From: Tenrec ecaudatus
Taxonomy: Eukaryota > Chordata > Mammalia > Afrosoricida > Tenrecidae
Assembly: GCF_050624435.1 (NCBI RefSeq)
Contig: NC_134542.1
Coordinates: 10,809,497 to 10,873,496 of the forward strand
DNA length: 64,000 nt
Direction of reading: 5' to 3'
Position numbers and translations under genes: made by a program. Below the pieces are notes generated by a model, which was given only the letters and a program-made list of their open reading frames with translations, did no database searches and had not been told where the DNA came from. The stretch's first letter is position 1, and each line of letters opens with the position of its first letter. Of this stretch, positions 1 to 9,871 are shown piece after piece.

Positions 1-421
1 GCTGCCCACTGGTTGAGACCACCAAAGCCAGAATGCGTGCATTTGAGTGTTTTTGAGCAGTGGCTCAAAGATTCCAAGCAGGGCTACTCCAAAAGCATCT
101 TTTGCACTGGCCCTGGAGGGGGGCTTTTTCTACAGCAGATTTTAACCAGGTGTTGCGCTACAGGTATGGGATTACAAAACACCATCCCCAAAATTCTACA
201 ACATCTACTGAAGTGGCAGCAGCTCTTTCAGCCTCTGGTTGTAGGTCTTCAAAGCTTTATCTTATCGGTATGCGGACAATGTAATACTCTGAGTTACTCT
301 CCCCATGTAACTGTGTCACTCTATGGTAGTAAATTCGACCTGTTTGGAAATAGCTTTAACCGATGTATCTCTGTCCTGTGGAACCCCAAGAAGAGTAACA
401 TAACTATGACCCAAACATTGG
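1..421. other. Unassigned intergenic sequence
   Basis: No gene or repeat could be recognised. A reading frame runs through it from position 13, but it has no recognisable domain and continues into the RTE fragment at 422-710, so I treat it as chance. Confidence 0.5.
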
Positions 422-710
422 GGTTGCTGTTAGCTGCCATCGAGATGGTCCCGACTGATGGGGACTCTTGGCACAAGAGAATGAAACACTGCCCAGGCCT
501 GTTCCTATTCGTGCGCCCACTGTTTCAATCGCTGTGCCAATCCAGCTCCTCCAGGGACTTCCCCTCTATCACTGCCCTTCGACTTTCCAAACATGTTGTC
601 TTTCTCCAGGGACTGGTCTCGCCTGACGACATGAAAGATAAAGTCTCGCCCTCTTTTCCTCCAAGGAGTAACCTGCCTGTATGTCTTCAAAGACAGATCG
701 TTTGACCTTC
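422..710 (-). mobile_element. RTE-type LINE, 3'-end fragment
   Basis: On the minus strand this matches the terminal part of the RTE LINE found repeatedly in this window (1505-2100, 5605-6440, 14815-15395). Shared landmarks are the segment reading as 'ctccagggactggtctc' on the plus strand and the terminal run 'gttgctgttagctgccatcgag' cut short here. It is truncated at its 5' side and carries no intact frame. RTE is a non-LTR retrotransposon with an APE endonuclease and a reverse transcriptase; only the non-functional tail survives. Confidence 0.8.
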
Positions 711-1504
711 ACAGAGCATAAACCTACACTCAACTGAGTAGTTGCTAACACACATTTCTTTTTCTTTTCAGCACAAGTGGTCTGTTTCTTGGCAGATGCG
801 GGTACAGGTATGCCAAGCAGAGGTCTTGCTAGTATTTTCAAAGCAAGAGTAGAAGAGGTCTTCCCATCATAAAAGGAAAGGCAGATTGGACTGGACTAGG
901 GAGCATATTAACTTCTCAGGACAAATTCTGATTACACACACAAAGCAGTTTCCAAAAGTTAGTTGAAATGCCCATTAGCTTTTAGTACCCCCTTTCCATG
1001 AACTTTTTGAAGTCCCCTTGTACATACGGACTAATTGAGATTGATTTCTTTCTTGGGCTATGCTCAAAGACGTTTGTAAGCTACTACTCTAGAATCAAGA
1101 CAACTACAACGAAATGTTTGTATTTGTTTAGCTCTACAAGCTGGCATTTGCCCCACCTGTTACCCAGCTTCCCCATTGCTCACCATAGCCAGGTATCTAC
1201 TTTAAAAAGCTACCTCCAATCTAATTGTTCAGCAACCTCCCATCCTATCCATCTCCACAACCTCCTTAGTGTCCTATCTTATATAATTTCTTTTCTTTAG
1301 ACTTTATAAGTGTGGCATTTCCATTCCATTGCCATTAGTAAGAACAAAGACAGGTGTGCCTTAACAAGTCATCCTTGTTGGTGGTGATAGTGGCAGCCAA
1401 GGATGGAGAACTGTGGGAAGGAGAGAGACAAGGTGTGGTGGAGTCTGTGTGGTCTCAGGTTGGAGGGGTGAGTATGTGTTGTCTTGACTTGTGTAGTGTG
1501 TTAG
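711..1504. other. Unassigned intergenic sequence
   Basis: Nothing gene-like. A short stretch near 985-1017 resembles one terminal arm of the 75-bp MITE family seen whole at 10188-10264 and 51784-51858. The rest is AT-rich and unassigned. Confidence 0.5.
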
Positions 1505-2100
1505 TTGTTGTTAGATGCTCTTGAGTCAGTACTGACTCACAGCGACCCTATGTACAATAAAATGCAACACCGCGCAGTCCCGCACCATCCTCACAATTGT
1601 TCTTATGTTTGAGGGCATTGTTTCAGCCACCATGTCAATCCCTATCCTTGAAGGTCTTCCTTCTCACCCCCCACCCCCACTGCCCTTGTGCTTTACCAAG
1701 CATGATGTATTTCTACAAGATGTCCAAAATACACAAGATGAAGACTCACCATTCTTGCCTCTACCGAGCATTTTGGGTCTACTTCTTCAAAGACGGATGT
1801 TTCTTTGGCAGTCCATGGTCCTTTCAATATCTTTCAGCAACACCATGGTCCAAATGCATCCATTTCTCTTCCATCTTCTTTATTCAATGTCCAACTTTCA
1901 TATGCCTATGAGGCAATTGAAAACAACATGGCTTGGGTTAGGCCCACCTTAGTCCTCAAAGTAGCATCCTTGCTTTTCAATGCTGCTTGTGCAACAGATT
2001 GACCGAGCAATGAGTCATTTGATCGCTTGACTCCTGCTACAGTGAACATTGTGGATCCAAGCAAGACAAAATCCTTGACAACTTGTTTAGTGAGGATCTA
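1505..2100 (-). mobile_element. RTE-type LINE, 3' end
   Basis: Read on the minus strand this is the last ~600 bp of the RTE ORF2 and tail. It shows the same order of landmarks as 14815-15395: a GTTGTTGTTAG-type tail, a 'gagtcagtactgactcacagcgacc' terminal block, and a decayed C-terminal ORF. Frameshifts and stops are present, so it is a dead copy. Confidence 0.82.
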
Positions 2101-2939
2101 TTAATTCTTACTCACTTTCTGGTGCTGTCTTTTGTGCAACATGAAGAAGGCAACGAGATGGAGGAGCCGAGAGAAGGCCCCAGAAGGTCTAAGTGGAACT
2201 GAGGGTTTGCCATTTTCATGACTGGAGTTAGCTTTCAATTTGTGCTTTGTGCTTCATGGAGGGAAAAAAAAGCCCCTCCCAGCTCAGAGGCTATAGAGTG
2301 GCCTGTCCACGTACTCTTTTCTGTTTGCTTGTTTCTAGAAGATACTTTGTAGAGTTTGAGACACTTTCTCACAGGGAGTGTGTTGTCAGGAGGGTCGGGT
2401 GGGTTGGCTGATATAAATAAGCATCTGTGTTATGAAGATACCAGCACCGAGCTAGAAACCAGCTTTGAAGTCCACCCAACAAGGCACACATTTTTTCCTG
2501 GCCCAACAATACTTTCACATCAAATGAGACTTTGAAGGTATTTATTTTGAAGTTGGAGGATCCACACCCACATGCCCATTGATCATTTCAGACCCCATTG
2601 TTGAGCTCAGTTTCTTCATTTCCCTTTCTGACAAGTCCTGCTTGGTTTCTAGAAAACTACTAGAAGCTCTGATGAAGTGTAAGTTCATTTCCTTTCTAAA
2701 GGCTTGCTTCTGGAGAGGCAGAGGGGGGAAAACAGAACATTAAAGAATGGGGTGTGGGGGTGATGGCATCAAGAGGCCCTGATAAAAGAAGGACGTTTGG
2801 AAACTGATTGTGGTAGCAAATGTACAATCCTGCTGGATGTGGTTGGGATGATTTGATATATGTATTAATCCCAATTAATAAAAAATGACCTCTTCAGATA
2901 ATGTGTCCTTAGAAAATACACATGTATTGGTGGAGGAAG
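2101..2939. other. Unassigned intergenic sequence
   Basis: No gene, RNA or clear repeat recognised. The stretch 2800-2890 may be a very decayed LINE tail, but support is weak. Confidence 0.4.
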
Positions 2940-3262
2940 GTGGGGTAGAAAGGGGGAAATAATTATAAGGATCTACATAGAACCTCCTCCTTGGGGGATG
3001 GACACCAGAAAAGTGGGTGATGGGAGATGTTGGACAGTGTAAGGTATGACAAAATAATAATAATTTATAAATTATCAAGAGTTCATGAGGGAGTGGAAAG
3101 CGGGAGGGGGGAAATGAGAAGCTGATATCAGGGCTCAAGCAGAAAGCAAAGGTCTTGAGAATGATGATGGTAGTAAATGTACATGTGTGCTTGACACAAT
3201 GTATGTATGTATGGATTGTGATAAGAGTTGTACAAGCCCCCAATAAAATGATTTAAAGAAAA
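2940..3262 (+). mobile_element. LINE (probably L1) 3'-UTR fragment ending in AATAAA
   Basis: This belongs to a non-coding family present at least eight times here (also 11935-12545, 16575-16870, 27835-28560, 28570-29232, 31480-33410, 43085-43560). The sense strand ends 'attgtgataagagttgtac...ccccaataaaatgattt', which is a poly(A) signal plus A-rich end. All copies lack coding sequence. I infer an afrotherian L1 3' UTR from the 5' truncations and A-rich ends; the family name is not certain. Confidence 0.7.
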
Positions 3263-3352
3263 GAAGAGGTAAATGTTTCACAAAAGTCATCCTTGAAAGG
3301 TCCTTTAGCACAAATTCTCTTTGATCTCCTTGTGATAACAAGAACTCCAACT

Positions 3353-3361
3353 AGTGTCAAT
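3353..3361. repeat. Target-site duplication, left copy, of the U2 retropseudogene
   Basis: AGTGTCAAT here and AGTGTCGAT at 3581-3589 flank the U2-like sequence plus its A-rich tail. This is the pattern left by LINE-driven retroposition, with one mismatch since insertion. Confidence 0.75.
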
Positions 3362-3392
3362 CTATTTATTTATTTATTATTATTATTTTTTT

Positions 3393-3580
3393 AATGTACC
3401 ATTCCTGGAAGTACTGCAATACCAGGTCGATGCGTGGAGTGGATGGAGCAAGCTCCTATTCCATCTCCTAATTCCAAAAATCCATTTAATATATTGTCCT
3501 CAGATAGAGGACGTTATCAGATATTAAACTGATAAGAACAGATACTACACTTGATCTTAGCCAAAAGGCCGAGAAGCGAT
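3393..3580 (-). pseudogene. RNU2-like: U2 snRNA retropseudogene, near full length
   Basis: Read on the minus strand from 3580 it starts ATCGCTTCTCGGCCTTTTGG, the conserved U2 5' end, continues through the GTGTAGTATC branch-site-recognition region, and ends near ATGGTACATT, close to the canonical end. The length is 188 nt, the usual U2 size. It has an inserted A after the TGATA of the Sm-proximal region and many substitutions in the 3' half. The 3' end runs into an A-rich tail (T-rich at 3362-3392 on the plus strand), and the whole unit sits between 9-bp direct repeats. No proximal sequence element is evident, so this is a LINE-mobilised retrocopy rather than a functional spliceosomal RNA gene. 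Confidence 0.9.
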
Positions 3581-3589
3581 AGTGTCGAT

Positions 3590-3984
3590 TTTTTAGGAAA
3601 AGTTCAGTAAGGTAGGATTGGTTTGCTGCCCCCAAGCCTTCAGATAAATGAAGCCAGGGCTTAAAGAAAGAAGGTCGTGAGTATGGCAAGAAATCTGACA
3701 ACAACTGACAGCTCAGTCCACAGCACATAGTAAGAACACAATCGGAGTACTTCAGTAGAATGTGCACTATAATATGGATTTTCCTAGGGATGTGTCATGA
3801 GGCCACATGTGCTCCTAAGTACTTGGGTAGAGTTAGGCAGAGTTTGAGTCTGCCTTTCTCGACCCTAACATTCTCCATATTTGGGGATGGATAATTCTCT
3901 ATGTGCACTGTGGGATGTTTAGCAGCGCCTCTAACTCTATTCTCTAGATGTTAGTAGCATTCCACACCCTCCCCATCATGGCAA
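3590..3984. other. Unassigned intergenic sequence
   Basis: Nothing recognised on either strand. Confidence 0.5.
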
Positions 3985-4595
3985 CGCAAGTACCGTATAT
4001 GAGAGATGGAGACGGGGTTATAAGACAGAGACAGGGTTTAGACAAAAACAAGAAGTGAAAGAAAGGGATTTTATTGAGGGAGGGAAGGGAGAGCAGGGAA
4101 TGGGACGGGAACATCTTGAGCCCCCGGTGGGGTTTCGCAACCTAACGAGTTAGGTCAGGGAAGTCACTCCTGGTACTAGGGCAGCAGGACATCTATAGGG
4201 TATGAGATCAAAGGCATATGGGTCAGTAAGGGGAAGGGAGGTTCTTTGTACTGCTGTTACAAGTCTAGGGCCAGGTGACGTTTTGTTAGTAAATCATGTT
4301 GTCCCTAGGAAACAATGTTAGGGAGAGGGGGGCTGTGTTCTGTCTGGGGAGGTCATCTTGTTCCTAGGAAACAATGCTATCGAGAGGGGGGCTGTGTTCT
4401 GTCCAAGGAGGCTCTCTTGTTCTTAGGAAACAATGCTATGGAGAGGGTGGACTGTGTTCTGTCTGGGGAGGTAAGCTCTGTGAAATGCTGAAGGCAGGTG
4501 CTTTGAAGCTCAGGTGCTTTGAAATTCAGCCATGCCATTTGTCTTCTCGAGAAGCTGATACAAGGGGCTGCCTTGGTCCTGACCCGGCCCAAACA
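3985..4595 (-). mobile_element. Endogenous retrovirus LTR, probably solo
   Basis: Read on the minus strand this begins with TGTTTGGG at 4595 and carries an AATAAA about 530 bp in (plus-strand position near 4070), followed by a pyrimidine-rich R/U5-like segment. The U3 contains three direct repeats of about 59 bp (4295-4353, 4354-4412, 4413-4471), each holding 'ttaggaaacaatg' or a close variant, as enhancer repeats often do. No retroviral genes are adjacent, so it is probably a solo LTR left by recombination. The 3' boundary near 3985 is not exact. Confidence 0.6.
4295..4471. repeat. Three ~59-bp direct repeats inside the LTR U3
   Basis: The units at 4295-4353, 4354-4412 and 4413-4471 share 'ttgtt-cctaggaaacaatg' and 'gctgtgttctgtc'. 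They differ from each other at several positions, so the expansion is old. Confidence 0.8.
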
Positions 4596-4712
4596 CTATG
4601 TACTCAAGTATAAGCCAACCTAAATATCAGCTGAGGCACCTAATTTTACCACAAAAACTGTATTAAAAAATGTGCTGAAAAACTTCGGCTTATACACAAG
4701 TATATATAGTAT
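4594..4712. mobile_element. Short palindromic MITE, Tc1/mariner type (family A)
   Basis: About 118 bp with imperfect terminal inverted repeats: 'actcaagtataagcc' on the left and 'ggcttatacacaagta' on the right. The core 'gaggcacctaattttaccacaaa' is shared with copies at 6549-6663 and 58088-58218. It has no coding capacity. The 6549-6663 copy shows a clean TA target duplication, which gives the superfamily assignment. Confidence 0.8.
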
Positions 4713-4872
4713 CTTCAAAAGGTGCCAAATGCCCCTGGAAGACAAAAATACCCCTGGATGAGAATCACTGAGTTAGGGTTCCTGTTAGACTTAGGTTAGG
4801 TCAGAGCCTTTATAAGTCTTATGGCAGCTGTATGAAAATTCTGAATTTGTTTCTCAAATGTTCACACTTGTT

Positions 4873-5285
4873 ATTGGTGGGTGCTGTGGAGTTGACTCTG
4901 ATTCATTATGACTCTGTCATCCTCACAAGCATGGTTCTATTTGAGCCCATTGTTGCACCCACAGTGTGGATCCATCTTGTTGTTGGTCTTCCTTGACCCT
5001 CTACTTTACCAAGGAGCCCTGGTAGTATAGTGGGTACATGTTGGGCTGCTGACCATAAGGTCAGCAGTTCGAAACCGCCTTCCACTCCATGGTAGAAAGA
5101 TGAAGCTCTCCACTCCTGTAAAGAGTTACAGTCTCTGAAACCCACAGGGCAGTTCTACCCTGTCCTGTAGGGTCACTTCAAGTTGGAGTCAACTTGATGG
5201 CAATGAGTTTTTTACTTTACCAAGAATGGTGTCCTTCTCTAGGGACTGGTCCCCCCCGATCATATGTCTAAAATCACTTATCAGG
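4873..5285 (-). mobile_element. RTE-type LINE, 3' fragment split by an AfroSINE
   Basis: The minus-strand RTE tail occupies 4873-5013 and 5214-5285. The AfroSINE at 5014-5213 interrupts it with an 11-bp direct repeat, ACTTTACCAAG, on both sides. The LINE copy is therefore older than the SINE insertion. Confidence 0.8.
5014..5213 (+). repeat. AfroSINE, nearly full length
   Basis: It opens with 'gagccctggtagtatagtgggt' cut to its tRNA-like A-box region, then 'aaggtcagcagttcgaaac' (B-box like) and ends 'gagtcaacttgatggcaatgag'. The perfect 11-bp target duplication ACTTTACCAAG lies at 5003-5013 and 5214-5224. It is nested in an RTE LINE. This is the best-preserved SINE of the first 10 kb. Confidence 0.93.
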
Positions 5286-5324
5286 TGAACACTTAATCAT
5301 TACACAATGACTCCCCACACCCCA

Positions 5325-5495
5325 CAGCCATTGAGTAGATTCTGACTCACATCAACCCTGTGGTTCCTGAGGTTTTAAATTTTTATGGGAGTGTGTAGCC
5401 TCATCTTTACCCTAGAGTGGCCAGTCGTTTGAATCGCTGACCTTGTGCTTAGCAGCCCAGTGCCTAACCCGCAGTGTACAATTAGGGCCCCTGAT
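5325..5495 (-). repeat. AfroSINE, minus orientation
   Basis: It contains reverse complements of the SINE blocks in order: 'attctgactcacatcaaccc', 'gcctcatcttta' and 'gaccttgtgcttagcagccc'. The 5' end is degraded. Confidence 0.85.
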
Positions 5496-5530
5496 GGAAT
5501 CACACCCCTATTGTAATCAATGGAACCATA

Positions 5531-5604
5531 CAAGGAGACTTCAAAATGTTCGTGGAGAAAAGGGATGAAAAGATAATGGATTGTTTTGAACTCTTGAAGC
5601 CCCT
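5531..5604. mobile_element. ~75-bp palindromic MITE (family B)
   Basis: The inverted arms read 'gacttcaaaatgttcgtgga' and end '...gaactcttgaagcccc', with a central 'gatgaaaagataatgga'. The same element occurs at 10188-10264, 15541-15615 and 51784-51858. It is non-coding, and the superfamily is not proven. Confidence 0.7.
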
Positions 5605-6440
5605 GGTGTCGTTGTTGTTGGCTGCCCTTGCATGGGCTCATTCCTGGCAACCTCTGTATAACAGAACAAAACACCACTGCACTGTTCTCGCGAGTGTGGG
5701 GCTGCTCCAACCACCGCTGCAGCTGTTATGTCAGTCCAGCTCATGACGAATTCCCCTCGTTTGCCCTCATCCTCTACCAATGCTGTGCCCTTCTCTGCCA
5801 GCTAGTTTCTTCCTGATGCTAAGTGTGACAAACTCTCGCCATCCTCACTTCTAAGGAGCGTTCTCTCTGTGTCTCCTGCAAGACTTGTGTGCTCACTCTT
5901 CTGGCATTCACATGCAGTGCTCCTTCCCAAGACCACGGGGAGCCCTGGGGGTGCAGTGGCTAGGAGCTGCCTGCAATCCACAAGGTCAACCATTTGAAAC
6001 CACCCGCTGCTGTGCAGGACAAAGATGTGGCTCTCCATTCCCGCACACAGTGACACTCTCAGAAACCCTCAGGGACAGTTCTGCCCTGTCCTATAAGGTT
6101 GTTATGTGTCAACATTGACTGGATGGCAGTGAGTCACAAGACCGCAGTTCAAGTGCATCCCTTCTTCCGGGACCACCCGTGTCCAGCTTGCACGGGCATA
6201 TGGCGTGATTGTGAAGACCACGGTCAGTGCACCCTCGTCTTCAAAGTGACATTCTTGTTTGTAACACATTAGAGCAATTGTACAGCAGGGCAACACTGCA
6301 ATATGTCCTTGGGTTCTTGCTTTTCACAACGGCCTCATCCACAGGCATTGATCATTGTTTCAAGAACAATGAAATCCTTGACAACATCAGTTTCTTCACC
6401 ATTTATCGTGATGTGCATTGATCCAGTTGTGAGGGTTTTC
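5605..6440 (-). mobile_element. RTE-type LINE, ~640 bp of 3' end split by an AfroSINE
   Basis: The minus-strand RTE C-terminal ORF and tail run from 'tggtgtcgttgttgttgg' (tail, 5605) to 'caacatcagtttcttcaccat' (6390), interrupted at 5938-6136 by an AfroSINE. Imperfect direct repeats, CAAGACCACG and CAAGACCGCA, flank that SINE. The frame is broken. Confidence 0.8.
5938..6136 (+). repeat. AfroSINE nested in an RTE LINE
   Basis: It shows 'ggagccctgggggtgcagtg', 'acaaggtcaaccatttgaaac', 'cctgtcctataagg' and 'tggatggcagtgag' in SINE order. It is flanked by ~10-bp imperfect direct repeats (CAAGACCACG/CAAGACCGCA). Confidence 0.88.
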
Positions 6441-6454
6441 CTTTTGAAAATGAA

Positions 6455-6750
6455 ATAGCAATATCTCTCACTGCCATTGAGCCAATGCTGACTCATAGCA
6501 ATCCTATAGGAAAGGACAGAACTTCCTCTGTGGGTTTTGGAGAGTGTACCATATATATTCAAGTATAAGCTGGGTTTTTTCAGCACATTTTCTATGCAGT
6601 TTTTGTGGTAAAATTAGGTGCCTCAGCTGATAATTGGGTTGGTTTATACTCAAGTATCTGTGATAACTCTTTGCGTCAGTAGAAAGACTCATCTTTCTCC
6701 CTCCAGGTGGCTAGTGGTTTCAAACTGCTGACTATTTGGATGCTCAATAT
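6455..6750 (-). repeat. AfroSINE, minus orientation, carrying a nested MITE
   Basis: The SINE blocks 'ctcactgccattgagcc', 'atgctgactcatagcaatcc' and 'catctttctccctccaggtgg' are in minus order. They are split between 6548 and 6664 by the 115-bp family A MITE. Removing the MITE and one TA restores continuous SINE sequence. Confidence 0.88.
6549..6663. mobile_element. Family A MITE (Tc1/mariner type), 115 bp, with TA duplication
   Basis: The arms 'attcaagtataagc' and 'ggtttatactcaagtat' are inverted repeats, and the core shares 'aaaattaggtgcctcagctg' with the other copies. It is bounded by TA at 6547-6548 and 6664-6665. The uninterrupted SINE consensus has a single 'gTAactcttt' at this point, so the empty site can be read directly. 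TA duplication is the hallmark of Tc1/mariner elements. Confidence 0.88.
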
Positions 6751-7199
6751 ATAAGCAGTCTATCTACATATCTCCTTTTATTTATCTTGGGATCGGATTA
6801 ACATTACTAATGGGGGGGGGTCAAAATTCTTACAATGAACATCTTTAGGTTTTGATCTTGTTTTTTTTATCATTATAAATAGCAAAACACACGTCTATCT
6901 TATTTAGACCTATTTCATTTTATTTTTCTTTTTTGATCTTCCCTGTACTTAAATTGCTTCAAAAATAGGTTGATGCACTTTATCAACTATCTTCAGGGAA
7001 AGCTATTAACTGCATATAAAGATAATAAACACTGATGCACACAGTGGTTTTAAAGTAGGAAATATCTGATGCAGAGTAATTTCAAAGGGGAGCAAATGAG
7101 CTAAGGTGGTGGGTGTTGTTGGAAGAACAATTGACGTGACAATGTCTTTCATTTTAATTGGCAAGTTCAACAGACATAAGGCAAAAATCTGATACATTT
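6751..7199. other. Unassigned AT-rich intergenic sequence
   Basis: It includes a G9 run at 6813-6821 and a T8 run near 6861. No gene or repeat family recognised. Confidence 0.45.
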
Positions 7200-7745
7200 G
7201 CTTTGACCCAGCATTCTTGGTTGCATCAACTTCAACAGGTTTTTTGACTCCAGATTATTCAAGTCTGTATAGTTAGCTGTACAGTGGATTGAACTTTTAC
7301 TCCATGGAGATGACAAGCCTTCTATGCTAGGATCCCCACTCACCTGTCAGTTTGCCATTCTGTGGGTGGCCAACAGGTTGCTGTGATGCTGGAACTTTTG
7401 CCACCAGTGTTTCAATTACCAAGAGGGTCACTCGTGGTGAAAAAGTTTCAGTGGAGCTTCCAGACTAGGATAGACTAGGAAGAAGGAAGAGGCAGCCCGT
7501 TCTGAAAGATCAGCCATTGAAAAATCTATGGATAGCAACACAGCACTGTCTACTAAGGTGCTGAAGATGAGCCCCTCGGGTTGAAAGGCACCCAAGATAC
7601 GACTGAGGAAGAGCTGCCTCTTCAAAGTAGGGTCATGATTGATGGAGCAAAATTTGGGGGACTTTTGCCTGCTGGTGGGGCATGCCTCAAAATGAGAAGG
7701 AATGGCTGTAAACATCCATTAATAATCAGAACATGGAGTATATAA
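7200..7745 (+). mobile_element. RTE-type LINE, 5' non-coding part
   Basis: It shares 'actgaggaagagctgcc', 'ctcaaaatga' and 'aataatcagaacatggagt' with the upstream part of the RTE copy at 23756-25365. I infer the 5' UTR and leader of the same LINE. No frame is preserved. Confidence 0.7.
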
Positions 7746-7785
7746 AGTATGATTTTGTACGTGGTTGTAGGCAGATGCTCTATAG

Positions 7786-7978
7786 CAGTGGTTCTCAACC
7801 TTCCTAATGCCATGGCCCTTTAATACAGTTCCTCAAGTTGTGGTGACCCCCCCAACCATAACATTATTTTCATTGTTACTTCAAAACTGTCATTTTGTAC
7901 TGTTGTGAACAGGGCGACCCCTGTGAAAGGGTCATTCAACTACCAAAGGGGTCGCGACCTACAGGTTGAGAACTGCTG
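7786..7978 (-). mobile_element. SPIN-type non-autonomous hAT transposon, 193 bp
   Basis: The termini are CAGTGGTTCTCAACC and GGTTGAGAACTGCTG, inverted repeats typical of SPIN hAT elements. The interior holds 'gtggtgacccccccaacc' and 'aaaggggtcgcgacc' blocks shared with 17106-17299 and 55270-55494. A perfect 8-bp target duplication CTCTATAG lies at 7778-7785 and 7979-7986, as hAT transposases make. There is no transposase ORF, so it was mobilised in trans. Confidence 0.95.
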
Positions 7979-8234
7979 CTCTATAGCCATGCTTTCCAAA
8001 GCAAAGATCCCAAAAGCTTAAAAAGAACCAAAAACTTGGAGTCTGAATCTCCCAGGTAGGTGAAACTCATGGGCCAAACACAGACTTGCAATTCAGTGGG
8101 AGAAAGCTGAAGCTTGAAAATCCAACAAAATTCAGGCCTTCCCCCAGGGTTTTGAGGGGTTTGGAGAGGGAGGGGGAGGTGAGCTTATCCCTGGATCCCC
8201 ACACCCACTGAGCCAGCCCCCTGGGTGTCCAAGT

Positions 8235-8338
8235 CTGTGAATCTTTACAGGCATAAGCTGATTGCCACACCTTTCTCCCATGGGTTCCATTTCGGATAAC
8301 AGTTGAGAAATTAACCACGAGGCCACCAGGGCTTCTTC
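8235..8338 (-). repeat. AfroSINE fragment, minus orientation
   Basis: The minus-order blocks 'tgaatctttacaggcat', 'ctttctcccatggg' and 'acgaggccaccagggcttct' are present. The 3' half of the SINE is missing or too degraded. A further short tail-like piece lies near 8618-8655. Confidence 0.7.
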
Positions 8339-8339
8339 G

Positions 8340-9676
8340 AAAAGGTCCCAGGCATGGGAAGCCCTATGGAGCCCAGTGCTGCTGTCCCACAGGGGACAGG
8401 TTCTCCTGGCCTCACTTCAGCCCAGCAGCCCCCCAAGGCTGCCAGTCACCAACTGCTATCTCAGCCCCCCTGACTCCTGTCGTTTTAATGACTTTGGCTT
8501 TCTTCACGGGAAGTCCTTGAGGTCATCCCACAACCTTTCTGATCCTCGTCCTTCCATGCGGCAAATCTGTTCCTGAAATGGGCTCTGCATCCAGTTGTGG
8601 TATATACTCAAAGCCACGGGGTGCCAGGAGTAGGAATCGACACAATGACATTGAGTGAGTGATACCCAAGGTTATCTGTTGACCCTATGAACTTGGCATC
8701 TCCTGCTCCCCAGTTAAGGATGTGTCCACAGAGGCTAAGAAGGAAAGGCCAGTGGTGAACAGTGGCCCCTAAACCAGTGTCGCTGTGACTATTCTCCACA
8801 TCCTCCTGGCAGTGGCAGCTGCACTCAGCCACCGAGGCACTGGCCACGTGGACACTGACTGCCTGCCCTGTTGGATGATCTCACCAGGATCACAGGCCAT
8901 TGGGTCTAAATCAAATAAAAGTCCGGATTATGACATGGATGGGGTAGCCCCAAAGGGCTTAGGAAGGGGGGCGCACTGTGAACAGAAAGGTACCCCGGGA
9001 AGCAGAATACGGATGCTATATCTTCTAAGTGCAGGAAATGCAAATTCGTTCATTACTTCGGGGTGGGGGGGTGAGGGTCACACACACAGCAAAATAAACG
9101 TTTTTCATTGTGTGTCTACCACGTGTAATCTTTACCAGCGCAGATCACCCAGCGGCGTGTCTTCCTTCCGTGATGTCAGTCACAGGCTCTCCGTTTAGGG
9201 TCCCCTCTTCCACAAAGCACTGTGATGTCTTCCTGCCGACTGCAGAAGGAGGGCAAGGCCAGCGTTTTGTTACGAAGCCAAAGAAATCCTACTTCTGTTT
9301 GCATCGGTTGGTGGAGGAAGGCTCCGTGAGTTAGGATCCTGATGATTCACACCTTTTCTTGGCTGCTTATTTTTATTATCTAAAGGCAGTGGTTTCAGGG
9401 TAATTACTCTTGGGGAAATGGGAGGAAGGGGCTGCGTTTGAAGGAAGAGAGAAGAGATGAAGGAGGCTGGAGGAAAGAGGTTTGCATTTGAGGTTGTTTG
9501 ACATATAAGCAAAATCAAAGTGTTTTGTTTCTTTGGGGTTTTTTAAAATATGGCATTGTAAAAGGTTTACTTCCATGAAAAGCAACAGATTTTTTGAAAT
9601 GTCAACATAAGAAAGTTTCCTTGTATTAAGCAAGAAAATACTAGGTATCAGAAAAATCCCTAAAATTCCCACTTAT
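8340..9676. other. Intergenic, mostly unassigned
   Basis: Apart from a possible AfroSINE tail near 8618-8655 I see no repeat or gene. An open frame at 8785-9198 has no domain, no splice context and no codon-usage support. Confidence 0.45.
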
Positions 9677-9871
9677 TTTTTCACTGCCATGGAGTGGAAG
9701 CCCTACCCTATAGGACAGGGTAGACCTGTTCCTGTAGGTTTCCTAGAATGTAACTCTTATCAGGAGTAGAAAGCCTCATCTTTCTCATTTGGAGCAGCAG
9801 GTGATTGTGAACTGCTGATCTTGCAGTTCATATCCCAGAGCATCACCTACTATGACACCAGGGCTCCCTAA
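9677..9871 (-). repeat. AfroSINE, minus orientation
   Basis: It contains 'ttcactgccatggagtgg', 'cctataggacagggtagac', 'gtagaaagcctcatctttct' and 'gacaccagggctccc' in minus order, and is nearly full length. Confidence 0.9.

Noticed and set aside
13-705. 230-codon frame at the left edge
   Set aside because: Its second half lies in an RTE fragment read antisense; there are no domains and the composition is random.
3393-3580. Functional U2 snRNA gene
   Set aside because: The A-rich tail, flanking direct repeats, internal insertion and many substitutions show a retrocopy.
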